64,000 nt of DNA. It comes from Sindora glabra. Taxonomy: Eukaryota; Streptophyta; Magnoliopsida; Fabales; Fabaceae. Below are positions 10,107 to 22,372 of this stretch, in pieces (the stretch's first letter is position 1; every line of letters starts with the position of its first letter). The translations under genes and the position numbers were made by a program. The notes beneath the pieces were generated by a model that worked only from the letters and a program-made list of their open reading frames with translations, did no database searches and had not been told where the DNA came from. The DNA is taken from positions 76,378,130-76,442,129 of the forward strand of contig CM035232.1 of the NCBI GenBank assembly GCA_020226215.1, written 5' to 3'.

Positions 10107-12840
10107 TTACTCCTTTTTAATGTCCATTTCATTTTCTTCAATATTTTTAACCATATGCTCAACTATCTTAAACTTGTTCATATGAAAGAAATTGTCAAAA
10201 GGAAAGAGTGCTTTGGCTTGACTTTTAGTTAGATTCCATCCAGTGAGGAAGGTTTTAGCCACTAGTTCCTTGAATTGTTTGGCTTTCTTCATCTTTTTAT
10301 GGTAAAACTTCACCAAATCCTTAAATTCTCCCTTCAACAAACTTGACTCTTTCTTGCATTTGTCAAGTTCATCCTTTCTCAACTTAGCATCACTTTCTTT
10401 TATCTTAAGGGATTCCAAAACCCTTTACACTAGTCATTCAAGCTTTGCATTTTTCTTCTTGATATTTTTAATTCAAAGTTACCTCTCATTGATTAGTCTT
10501 TTCTTGTGATTAATATCCACATAAAGTCAAGTATTGGTCGCATCAAGCCTTATCACATTTGATTGAAGCTGGCTAGTAGTATTTTCTTTAATCTTTAACT
10601 TTTCTAAGGCTTTGGTAGATGTCTTGTTTTTTATTTTCAACTCTTCTAAGGTTTTTATCATATCATCTATTTATTTTCTCATATGCTCAAACCTTTACAT
10701 ATACTTCGAGTAAAAAATTTTATATTAGGCAATTTGCTTATACATGATTATATCTTGTGCATCTTTCTTATATCTTTGACTAATCTATTGGGTAAAGAAT
10801 TCTGCAAAACCATTCTTTTGGGACTTCTCCCTTAATTGGTCCCTATCTTTAAAAGAAAGAAGTTGGCTGACTCCAAACTAAACATAGGTTACCCATCTAG
10901 ATACAAGCTATCTATCAATTATCTTGGTGATAAATTGACTTCATTAGGAAAGGTAGGATGTATCTTATGTAACTACTTTTTAGGTACATGGTACCTCTTA
11001 TTAGGAAGATTAACCTGACCGATCACTTTTAGTATCCCATTTTACAAGCTTGATTGATTTATTTGATTAGACATTATTTTTTAAATTAAAAATTCTCCTC
11101 TAATTATTTATGCTAGTCTTTGATTGGAGGAAAGGACATTAAATGGCTTATCTTGCTTGCATTGTTTGATTTTTTTACTACTAATAACCGGTTGTTTTTT
11201 TTGTTGTCTCTTTAGTTTAATTTTGTGACTATCAATAGTTAGTTCTTTGTTCACTGATGGAATGTTAGAAATAGTACTCCTTTTTTTTGAAGTGTTGCTT
11301 TATCTTTACAATTTCTTTCCTTCAATAATCAAAGCTAAATAGATTGTTTCTTCTTAGGGTAATTGTTGGTGGATTGGAAAAATATGTTGAGGTACCTTTC
11401 TTAGAAATCTAACTAATTAGAAACTAATCCTTTTTCTTGCTATTAGAGTTTAATTAGAAACTAATTAAACTTCTTAGTACCTTTTACTTTGGTAGCTTCC
11501 TCTATCACATTGTTGGCAGCCACTTCCTTTTATTTATAACAATTTCATTACTTTTTCCATGATTAGATCATTCCCTTCCAAATAAGTATTTGCAAAAGGT
11601 AGGGGTGGCAATTTATATTATTGGAGTTAACCCATTTATTAATCGTGTTAAAATAGATTACCTGCAGGTCATCCATTTAACTTATTTAATAATTTTAATT
11701 AATAAAATATATATTATAAAATAATTTATTAAATTTAATTACTTATTGTTTTTTATAAAAAATATTTTTAATTATTAATAAAATATTATTTTAAATTTTT
11801 AGTATTATTTTATTAAATCAATAATTTTATATCTTTATTATATATATATATATATATCTATTTATGATAAAAATATTATTTATTTTTAAATAAAATTATT
11901 AAAAATTTAATATAAAATTTTAAACAGGTTAGCGTGTCAACTCAAACTCGAATAAATGTGTTGAGTCCATGTCGAGTTATCGTATTGTATTAGAAATTGT
12001 CACCTCTAGCAAAAAATATCTACCAATTAACATCATATCAATCGGTAAAATAAAACTTAGAATTACAAAAATAAAAACATATTTTTAATGATTCTAATAT
12101 CCAAAGAACCCCAAATTAGAGGCTACTTGATACAAATTGCTATCTCCTTATCATCTTTGTTTAAAACCATTTTAGCTTGAGGGTAGTTATTCATAAGTGA
12201 TCAAATGATTAGGATTAAAGCTTTCCCATTAGGATGTAACCATGACGGCCTTTGCTTTGGTACACCTATTACATAAAAGTAAGTATCCTTTTAGTCATAC
12301 ATATTGGAGTTTAAATGATAAAAAATTAGTCATCCTTCCTTGGCAAAGATATAGGCCTAAGATTCAACTTTCTTGGTAGCATATCCAACGGAGTAGAAAA
12401 AAAACTATTAATGGTCTATTTTAATCCAAACACTTGCATTAACAATTCAAAACAAGTAACCAATAGCTAACTATTGTAAAAAAGCTAAAAAGGGTGCCAC
12501 ATTCATTGATCGCAATACAACTTGTTGAAAACTAATGAATGGTAGTTTAACTCTGATCCTTTCAATAAAATCATCATAAAACATGAAAAAGTTCTATGTG
12601 TCAAAGTTACTCACTTTTTCATCATCCTTTAACAACTTATAATGTACACCAATTGGTCCCCTCTATGGCGAACCTTAATATAAAGGTCAAGGATTTTTTC
12701 AATTTTCATCCAAGTAATTAATAAATTATAAAACCTAACATTAGCTCCAACAAATTGTATCACCAATTGTATTCCTTGAGCAGCAAGCTACTAGCACATC
12801 CAAATACAGAATGCTATAATCATCTATAAAGGTATGGCCT
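10107..12840 (-). pseudogene. Antisense 'putative gypsy type transposon' ORF with C-terminal coiled coil, broken
   Basis: Read on the minus strand, this is a decayed long ORF split by stops and a MITE (11,600-12,008). The N-terminal half at about 12,840-12,400 contains a block like QLVIQFVGANVRFY, then YDDFIERIRVKLPFISF and VVLRSMNVAPF. This resembles the Pfam Transposase_28 ('putative gypsy type transposon') region. The C-terminal half (10,860-10,107) is a long charged coiled coil: many Lys/Glu, a KTLEELKIK-like heptad, then KESDAKLRKDELDKC. It ends with the motif KTFLTGWNLTKSQAKALFP, which is typical of such proteins. The function of this family is unknown. Extra ORFs of this kind are known in Tat-lineage elements, some in antisense. 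Family assignment is from memory of motifs, so it is moderately sure. Confidence 0.6.
11592..12016. mobile_element. hAT-type MITE with near-perfect 8-bp target duplication
   Basis: The element spans 11,600-12,008 (409 bp). Its terminal inverted repeats are TAGGGGTGGCAATTT at the left and, read from the right end, TAGAGGTGACAATTT (13 of 15 match). The flanking 8-mers are GCAAAAGG (11,592-11,599) and GCAAAAAA (12,009-12,016), 6 of 8 identical. An 8-bp duplication with short TIRs points to the hAT superfamily. The interior is very AT-rich, with a short (AT)n run near 11,845, and has no coding capacity, so it depended on a transposase elsewhere. It interrupts the antisense ORF. Confidence 0.8.
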
Positions 12841-14023
12841 ACTATTAAAGGGATTAGATTGGTTTCATTTAATATATTAGTTAGAAAGTTACATCTCCTC
12901 AAACATGATCCACTACTTTAACTAACCTTTACAATGATCATTTTTTTTCTAAGATTGATGTTAATAACTTTGAGTCCTTAGACATTATTTTTTTTAACAA
13001 AAAACTTTTAAAAATTGTAAACAACAAAAAAGGAAAAACTGCACACCTACAAAGATTAAAAAAAATTAAAATTCTCATGCTAAAAATGTCAAGAACACGA
13101 AGAACAAAATGAAGAATATTCATATTAGACCCAATGCCCAGATTTGATTTCAGACAATGAGAGTATATAACAATAAGAACCAAAGAAACAAAAGTAGAAT
13201 TGAAATAGCAATTTACCTAATGCAAGGCTAATAAAAAGTTCACAAACAATCTTTTCAAAGGAAGAATGAAGTATCAGAAGTGTCAAGTGTTGATTTATGT
13301 AATGCTTTAATAAAGAACTCTTTAGTATTCAAATGAACAAAGTGAAGGATAGAAAGATATTATGATTATATGTATAAGCTAATAAATGGTGTAAATTAAA
13401 TCTTGAAAAGTTGATTTAGTGGAGGATACTTTTCACCATATGGATCATGATTTTTTCTCATCAACATCAGATGATTCATGTGTAAATCATCAAATGGATT
13501 AACTCGCATCTCAAGAGCCTATTAAAATGTTGAAACTTTAATTTTCCCTCCATTTAGTAAATTAAATTTAAAATAAAAAATTTAAAATTTCAAAATTTGA
13601 GGAATTATCATTAACTTGGATAACTAAAAAAACTACTATTAATGGTCACGTGACTTGATAACGACTATGCACATTTTGAGATATTAGAATTTTTTCAATG
13701 ACTAATTTGAAAAAAAGAGAAAAGGATACCAATTATTTTTATGGATCCTCCCAATTGAAAAATTAAAGCTTATTACTCGTTCAAGCTTTTCCATCCTGTG
13801 TTAGAAAGGTTAGATGATAACTACTCAATATAGGCTAAATAGGCCTCATTAGAAGAGTAATATTTTTATGGTAGTTAGATTGACAAATCAGTTAACCTAC
13901 AAGTTAATCCACCATAATTAGTTGATTGATTAGCCTATAATTGATCCATATTTTACCTAATTATTAGCCAAATAATTAGAGAATTACTATACATGTAATT
14001 GGTTAACCAATCAAAACATATAT
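12841..14023. other. Unassigned AT-rich sequence
   Basis: About 1.2 kb without a supportable feature. It may include the N-terminus or leader of the antisense ORF and the 3' end of the Tat-like element. A purine-only run at about 13,708-13,725 could be a PPT, but no TG-starting LTR follows it convincingly. Confidence 0.3.
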
Positions 14024-15097
14024 TGTAGTACATCGGGTTAATATTTAAAGTTTTATAATTTTTTATACTTGTGGATATTTATTTATTTATGGGGTTTTAA
14101 AATTTTCTTCCTTTTTAAAGGTTTTGGAATATTGAAAATGATATCTAAGATAATATTCAAAAATTATTTTTAGAAAATTTGAAAGTTTAAAATAATTATT
14201 TTAGGACTTTTAAATTTATTAGGCTATTATAAATATGTACATCTATATGTATGTATTAAGGGAGGATTGAAAATATTGGAGATAGAATTTTAAATAAAAT
14301 AAGTCTTATGAAATTGAGTTTTCAAATGTATGAATAGCTAGGATTCTTTAGCATAAAAAATAAATAAATATAGATGGATGAGATTAAAAGGAATTTGGGT
14401 TATGACACATTGCAGAATAAAACTTATAGCTCAACTTTTTTTACTCTTTCTCTCTCCTTCCCTCTAAAATATTCGACCTCTTTCTTTCTCCTCACCTTCC
14501 ACCGACTATTTTCCTCTTTTTTCCCAATTCTCCTTCTTTCTACTAGTTGTTGCTCCTTCTCTCTCTATCTTCTCTCACTTTTTTCCTTCTTTAGATGTTT
14601 TAGCCACTAAAACCCTCATTTCTTTAGCCATATGATGCTACGCTCAGTCTATTCCCCATGCAAGCTCATCTACAATGGGTAGTTACTTGCTATTGCAATA
14701 AAAGGACCGCAAATCATGAAGGTAAAAGATGGCCTTACTTCTCCCCACACAATTGCTATTCTATTTTGTACAGCCATCATACATTATCGTGCTTCTATTT
14801 TTAGGAGTTACTATTTTGCTAGTTTAAGAGCTCTATGATGAGAAATGAAGTTGTTGATTGGAGCTTGAACCACGATCCATTTTTGATGAATCTTTGATGG
14901 TTTTTCCGAGTCCCTTTCCTTTTGTTTCTAATCATTGTAAGTTGTTGTTACATGTAAGAGACCTAACAATGAATGGTGCTTTCTCCATCTACATTTTTCA
15001 GTGAGCTCTCCTATTTTTTGATGATAGTGAGCTACTATTAACCTCCATAGATAAAGGTGAGCATGTTTATATCATAACATCTTAATATTTATATGTT

Positions 15098-15583
15098 TCA
15101 CTAGTTAATTCAAGAAAAAACCCATTTAGGCATTTTTGACACATAATGATGATACATATGAAAAATATATTTTTTTATGTTATAAAATGCTAAAATAGGA
15201 TGATTTAAGTATGAATGGACTATTTTGTTTTATTATTATAGTAGATTCATGCATGATTCAAAAAGACTGCTTTTATGCATATTTGAGATAGGTGCTGATA
15301 GCTTAAAAAAATACAATTTTTTTTGCTATAAAGTGTTTATTTAACATGGGTAGAATCATTTAAAGTGTTATATGAAAGTATTTTCAATAGTATTTAAAAA
15401 CTTAGTCTTGAAAGTATTTTGAGATATATGATCATGTATGAGAAAAATACAAATTTTATGTTATAAAATGCTAAAATGATATGAATATGACATTTTTACA
15501 ATATAAAGTTTTCTATTTCGAGTATTCATGTTCACTTCAAAAAATCTCATTTTATCACCTTATTTGGATAATTGACATAACAC
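15098..15583 (+). repeat. Degenerate ~145-bp tandem repeats inside the outer LTR
   Basis: There are three to four units, starting near 15,098, 15,242, 15,391 and 15,523. Each has a TTCAAGAAAA-like head, then 'gcatttttgacatataatga', then 'gaaaaatatgatttttatgt' and a 'taaaatgctaaaat' tail. Divergence between units is high. Confidence 0.6.
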
Positions 15584-16489
15584 TACTATAAATAATAATT
15601 GAAGGTTTTAGAATGTTAAGTTACCATACTTAGAGTATATTTATTTCATAAAAGTTAACATTTTGTGTTTGAAGTTGATCTAAGTAAATACTTAATATGT
15701 GGTGTTTGACTGTATAAGCTTATATTAAGAAATACAAGAAACTGATAACAAGAAATACTAAATACTATTATATTATGAGTTGAAACTAGGATTTGTAATG
15801 TATGTAAAGAACAATAAATAGTATTTTCATATTCATAATATAATTATTAATGTAAATGGTGAACTAGGAAGATAAAAGAAGGGTGAAAATGAACCACTCT
15901 AAGCTCATATAATGAGCTTATCCCATCAGGTGAGTATATATCTCACCCTCAATTACTATTCTAATAAAGTGTTAATTAAATGTTATAACTTATATTAGTA
16001 TTGATGTCATAGATTATGTACATGCTTCCATGTGTGAATTTCTTTAAGCTATAATTAAACAACATAGATTATTCTTAAATACTGTAATATTTGAAATTAA
16101 ACTTTTGTAAATTTTAATACTCATGAATATTTATTTAATTAGTTAATATTTAAGTATTTATAAATTTCAATACTTGTGATTACTTATTTTTATTTAAGAT
16201 TTATTTAGTAAAAATTTGATTTTAAATTCTTTTCTTTTAAAGGATTTTGGTATATTATAATAATGTTGATGATAGTATTTGAAATATATTTATTTCTATA
16301 GCGAATATTGATTTGAGAATTAATCAAAATAATTTTATAAAAAAATTTCTCTTAAGTTGAGAAATAATTTTTAGTAAGTAGAAGTGCATGAATTTATGAA
16401 ATAACTTATATGTATTTGATACATTATTTTTTTGAATTGTGAAATTTTAAAATAATTATTTTAAGACTTTTAAATTTATTAGGCTATTT

Positions 16490-16492
<3 letters not shown>

Positions 16493-16581
<89 letters not shown>
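16493..16581. repeat. (AT)n microsatellite, about 44 units
   Basis: An uninterrupted alternating A/T tract lies inside the inner LTR. It follows the word TTTAAATTTATTAGGCTAT, which the outer LTR also has at about 14,210. The outer copy has only 'aaatatgtac' there, so the tract grew after the copies separated. Confidence 0.95.
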
Positions 16582-16585
<4 letters not shown>

Positions 16586-17321
16586 TATGTATGTAAGAAA
16601 GGAGAATTGAAATTATATGGAAAGGAATTTTAAATAAAATAAATTCTATAAAAACTGAGTTTTTAAAAGAAATGAATACTTAGGATTTAGTGAAAGAAAG
16701 TTAAGTAATTAAAATGAGTGGTTGGGATTTTGGGCATAAATTAGCAAGCATACTCCAGTAACATAGAATCAAATCTTGGAACTATTTTTTTCTCTATCCT
16801 TCCTACTTCGTTTTCAAATAGCTATATACATATTTTAGATACACACTTTCATAAAAAACCTAGTAGTGCCCTTTTTTTTCTCTCTTTCTCTTTTTTCTCC
16901 CTTTCTTCCTTCATGCCACTACCTTCTTCTCTTCTCTATGCATCAACGTGTTACCATCCAAGAAGTAGTTACTACTCATCAATTGTTGGTGCCATCAATA
17001 TGATGGCCTGCCATGAGTGCTTTTGTATTTGGTCCCATAGAAGACAATAGTGAATCAAGAAACTTGCATCGCTATTGCTCATCTCGCTAGCTTCCACCCA
17101 TTTAGCTATCATCATCTACTTAACTCTGGCAAGCTATGGTCATAAATGGCATGAAGAGGTGGTAAGAAGCTTGATCACAGCTACACCCTTTTATGCATAG
17201 TAGAGCAACTCAAAATGTCCTCCACTAGTGATAAAGCTTGATTCTAATGCCAGCGAGCTACCAGTAGCCTTTTTTAGATGTAATGAGTATTTTTATGTCA
17301 TAAAATCTTAATATTTATAAT

Positions 17322-17960
17322 GTTTTACTAGTGGATTCAAGAAAGACTCATTTGAGCATTTTTGACATATAAAATGGTACACATGAAAAATATGATTTTT
17401 ATGTTATATAATGATAAAATAAGATGATTAAACTATATATAGAGCATTATATGCTCTTATACTAAAAGAATCATGCATGTTCTGAAGAAAATTCATTTAT
17501 GGGTATTTTAAATATATGATGATGGCATAGAAAAATAGAAATTTTATGATATAGATTAGTAGAATAAAGTAGTTAGAATAAATATAGAGCATTGGATTTT
17601 AATATTTTGCAAGATTTAGTTAGAATCTAAGTAAAACTCATTTTATGTATATTATAGTTTTTGAGTACTACTTTGGAAAAATATGATTTTTATGATATGA
17701 AGTGCTAAAATAGTGTGAGTAAAGATTTTTTAGAATATTATATGAGAATATTTTCAATGATAGTTATATATGTTAGAAAATCCATTCTTAAAGGCATTTT
17801 TGAGATATATAATGATACATGAGAAAAATATGATTTTTATAGTGTAAAATACTAAAATGATATGAAAATGGCATTACTATAACATAAGGTTCTAATATTT
17901 TGACAATTTCATGCTCAGTTCAGAAACTTTTATTTTATCATTGTATTTGGATCAATGACA
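17322..17960 (+). repeat. Degenerate ~145-bp tandem repeats inside the inner LTR
   Basis: There are four units, starting near 17,322, 17,464, 17,611 and 17,772, with the same consensus as the block at 15,098-15,583. Both LTR copies carry the array, so it predates the nesting. Confidence 0.6.
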
Positions 17961-20900
17961 TAACACTAAAAAAATAATAATTTGAGACTCTAGAATACTA
18001 GGTTACTATACTTATAATATGCTTATGTTATAAAAGTTAACACTTCGACATTCAAAGTTGATATAAGCAAATCTTTAAAAGATGGTGTTTGATTGCAAAA
18101 ACCTATGTTAAGGAATAATGTTAGGATTTGAAAATTTAATTTATAATACCTGGAAAGAAAAAAAATAGTGCTCTCATATTCATAATATTATTATACATGG
18201 TGAATTAGGAAGATTAGAGCAAGACAAGAATTAACCACTTTAAGCTCATATAATGGATGTACCTCGTTAGGTGGTGAGTATATATCTCACTACACACTAA
18301 TATTTTAATAAGAGATAGTTAAATTTTATGAATTGTATTCTTTTCTTAATAATACAGATTTTTATTCATGAATATATATATTCATGTATAAATTGTGGAA
18401 CAAGAGTAATTAGCTATTTAAATGAGCGTTAATTGATCAAAGTGTGCAACGAAAGTATGGTAGTGCATTCTTATTTAATGATGAATTGTGATTAAGTTTT
18501 TGTAATATCTATATGTTATAACTTTGTGGGTGGACATGACAATATTATTATATATGCTATTATATGCTTGATATTGCTCCATGATGAATTAGCTATCTTG
18601 CATTAATGGTCTTGTAAATAGTTGTGATATGAGAATTAAGTTTTCTTCTATATATTACCTATGGATCATGCTAATAGTGGCATTGAAAATTTATGAACAG
18701 TGATGGAGCTATGGTGTGAAAGCTGAATGAAAAATTCTCGGCAAATAGTTATGAAGGATATAAGACCAAGCTAAGAGTCGAATAGGAAATTCCTGGCCAA
18801 GTATATGAGAATGATATAAGAATGATTAGGAAATAAAAATGATAGATATATGCACGGTTAATAACAATGATTATGTGATATGATATAATATTAGTACTTT
18901 GCTTGTGATTGAATATCACTATTTTACATGATAGCAAAGACTTATTGTGATTGTGATGAATTATTTGTGTTTAAGCCTTAATGATTGTTTATGAATATGA
19001 TGTCTACCCAAAATAGGTAATACATAATATGATAATGATATTGAGTTCTAATGGATACTTTAGACTCTTATGATTTGTGATATGAGAACAAAGTTTAAGT
19101 CATGTGAAGGTGAATTCCCATTTTAGGGCATGGGTTCATATATTTCAGAGATTCAAGAAATGGATTTACTAATATTTTATAGTTTAATATATGAGTAACT
19201 TGTGAACATTATACAAAATTGATCACTTACAAAAATAATGGTGGACATATATTCACTGAGTTTTCGTAACTCACTTTGTTTTATTTTCAATGTTTTTAGG
19301 TTGAAGTAGTAGTATATGTATCTATGGAGATCCAAAGTTACCTTACAAAGGAGTTTTGATAGTTAAATCAGAATTAGAAATAAAATAAATTTTTCCTTGA
19401 TTCAATCATTGTTGTGTTGAATCATTTATTTGTATATAAATTTGAAATTATACAGTATTTACATATGTTATGATGCTATCATATCTAAGAAATTCACAGG
19501 TGTTATATTTTAGGGCATGTGACCCTCGAGAAGTGACCAGAAATAGGAGAGATTCTATCCAATTTTTTGCAAAATATTTAAAATGAACTTTAAGTCCCCT
19601 TAAAAATTTAGAAACTCCTATTGGATAGCTAAGACTTATGGAAACTGGGTATCGAGATTCACACCGGTCACGATTAAGATTAGATTGTGAAAAATATTCC
19701 CTGTATCTATACATAGAGGAAATAGGAATGCCATTTGTATTAAAGAAGCAATTATTTATTTGAGTAAGTGTGGAATTACCACATTGCTAAGGCATGGTGG
19801 TGCCATTAGTAGTTATTAACAAAATGTAATGAAATTATAATGGTAAATGATATAATTTGTATTTTTATTGAATTATAACATTAAGTAAATGTTGGAAAGT
19901 ATATTGTAATCTACATTGGAAAAAGAAAATTTGTGATGGCCATGCAAAAAGGGCATGGTGGTGCTACTATATATGTATATTGCATTAAGTGCTTTGAATT
20001 GTCATGATGATAACTAGCTACTTTGCATGGAATTGTATGGTATTCTAGTGATATAATGAGTTGAACTCTAGTGTACTTATTACATTATGAAGTATACCAA
20101 GAACAACAATTTGAAATGAGAAAGGTGATGAGAATGATAATGTAATAGCAAGATGAAAAATTCTCAGCAAATAGCTTGTCAATGGGCTTGACTGCCATTT
20201 GAATGTTTGATGGCTATTTGAATTGAGTTGAATGTTATGTGATGTGACATTGAAATCATGTTTATGATCAAATATTATTGCAAGGTGTAATTGCAATGAT
20301 CCATTTGTGTTGTGCCTTAGTAGCTATTTATGAATGTAATGACTACTTGAAACAGGTGGTGTGTAATATAAAAAGGACATCATATTCCAGCAAATAGTTA
20401 AGATCACCAAGATTTGTGAGATGAAATATAGAATCTAAGTTATATGCAGGTGAACATTTAATCTAAGGCTTGATTTCATATAATTCAGAAATCCTGTAAG
20501 TGGATTATTATTTTCTAATTTAATATATGATTAGCTTGTAACTATCATGTATGTATATGAGTAATAGTAAATATATGCTCATTGAGTTCTTACAACTTAC
20601 TCCATTTTATTTTAAATGTTTTTAGGTTGGAATAAGCATATTTAAGACTTGTTGCATCTATAAATAATAAAAATTGCCTTATTAAAGGACTTTGACAATT
20701 GGATTAGGATAGCAATTGAAATAGAAATATTATTGACCATCAATTGATGTGTTGAATTGTTTATTTATCTATAAGTTTGAGTTTGTACAATATTGTTTGA
20801 ATGATTGATTTTGTCATATCTAGAATTAATACAACTTTTGTATTTTAGGGTGTGTGGCCATCTGGAAGTGCCTAAAAATGGGAGAGATTCTATCCATTTT

Positions 20901-21045
20901 TCCGTAAAATTTAAAGAAAATTTTGAATCCCCCTAAAAATATAGAGAATTTTATTGGATAAATTAGAGTGAATAGCATTCAAGCTTATGGAAATTAAGTA
21001 TCGAGATTCACATCAATCACGATTAAGTTGAATTATGACATATAC

Positions 21046-22372
21046 CTACTTGTAACCAAAATGATTATCATCATTGCAACCAAGTTACATAAGCAAACAT
21101 CCTAAAGATTCCAAAATGATCTCTTTCTATATAGTAACTACTTTATCCTCTTATAAAGTGATTGATCTACCCTCCTAACAAATGCTATATAAAGCTCTAG
21201 GTATGCCTTTTAAATCCTATTAATACTCATTCTATTCCCCTTCTCTTTCTACTTCTCTTTTAAACATTGATTATTAGAAAGCTTATGTCACGCACATCAC
21301 TATGGGCTTATTGTAGGTCTGCTACCATCTAAGGAACTAATCTCTTTGTATTGCTGTTTTTAGTCTTTTTCCTTATTGGTAAACTCTAAAACATCATTAC
21401 TTATATCATGTAAAGGTTATAAACCAATTGATTTGAATAGATTTGATTAGGTCAATGGTTAATAGTTATATATCATTCTTGACCCACATATTTCTTTAAT
21501 TTTCAAAGCAAAATTTTAAAGAAATCATAAATGGCATATAACATGTAAATATATAATTAATTTGATTCATCCATCTATCCATCAATTTTATTCTTATTTT
21601 ACATCTTACTATTTTTATCAATATTTTTTCAACATTATCGTTACATTTGCTAGACCATTTCAAAAGAAATTTTCATTAATAAAAATCTTAAACTATATTG
21701 TCACTTCTTTTTTAAAATGTCAATTTTTATTTACCTTTAGTTGTCCAAATAACCATTTTATTAATATTATATTTCTTAAAATTGTTTAAATATCAAATGC
21801 AAATGGCAAATATTTTAACATTAGCATAAGATAAATAAAACTCATTTAATAATAAAAATTTGATATCATAATAAAATTGAAATATTTGAAATAATATATT
21901 ATATAAACCTTCAATTGCAATAGGTTAAGAAAGATTTAACTACTTTCTAAAAAAAATTCTTTTGAAAATTAATTAGTATTTTTTAATTTTATTCCTATTT
22001 TTACAAAAAATTACAAGAAAAAATGTGCTAGGATTCTTAAGTATATTCTCGTACTAATTAATTCTTGGAAACTCTTCAATTATAAATATTTATATAAAGA
22101 TCCAAATGTAAAACACACTACCTTCTGTCTATATTCTATAAAAAAAACTTGTTAAATATATTATTTCTTTTCCTATTAAAATACCAAACCTTAATCTAAA
22201 TATGTTTGAATAAATAGTTATTCATGAATTAGTTTAAGACTAGAAAATGGTTAGCCTAAAGGCCCAATCATAACTAACTTTTAGTTTACCTTGGGCTAAT
22301 AAGCTTAATGGGAAGACTTGATGATAAGATGCAATTATTCAAAGTTACATGCCGATAGGTAATGAAAAATTG
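21046..22372. other. Unassigned sequence, possible decayed LTR
   Basis: About 1.3 kb. A TATATAAAG-like box near 21,187, preceded by 'tcctcttataaagtgattga' and followed by pyrimidine-rich bases (21,230-21,265), looks like an LTR promoter. No TG/CA ends, duplication or coding motif could be fixed. The rest (21,400-22,370) is AT-rich with nothing recognised. Confidence 0.35.

Larger units (their letters stand above)
16092..19693 (+). mobile_element. Inner LTR of the same family nested in the outer LTR
   Basis: This is about 3.6 kb homologous end to end to the split outer copy. Landmarks repeat at 15,901 and 18,243 ('agctcatataatg' followed by 'gagtatatatctcac'), and at 19,535 and 20,850 ('gggagagattctatcc' type). 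It ends in GATTGTGAAAA where the outer copy has GAATTATGACA. ATATT occurs at 16,087-16,091 and 19,694-19,698, a possible duplication. The left boundary could lie anywhere between 16,092 and 16,124. The size includes an (AT)n run absent from the outer copy. Confidence 0.55.
14019..21045 (+). mobile_element. Outer solo LTR (gypsy-type), split by a same-family LTR
   Basis: The LTR starts TGTAGTACATCGGGTTAATATT at 14,024 (compare common gypsy starts TGTAACACCC...) and ends at 21,040 with GAATTATGACA. The flanks are TATAT (14,019-14,023) and TATAC (21,041-21,045), a 4/5 duplication. Segment 14,024-16,091 is homologous to 16,092-18,400, and 19,694-21,040 is homologous to about 18,400-19,693. The order is therefore first half, first half, second half, second half. 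This is best explained by a full LTR inserted within an LTR. Without the insert the outer LTR is about 3.4 kb. No PBS, PPT or coding region flanks it, so it is a solo LTR. Confidence 0.6.

Noticed and set aside
13708..13725. Purine run as the PPT of the Tat-like element
   Set aside because: No LTR start with TG or matching LTR could be found after it.
14374..14610. Open frame rich in Ser, Phe and Leu
   Set aside because: It is a pyrimidine-rich leader inside an LTR. The frame follows from CT-rich DNA and has no domain.
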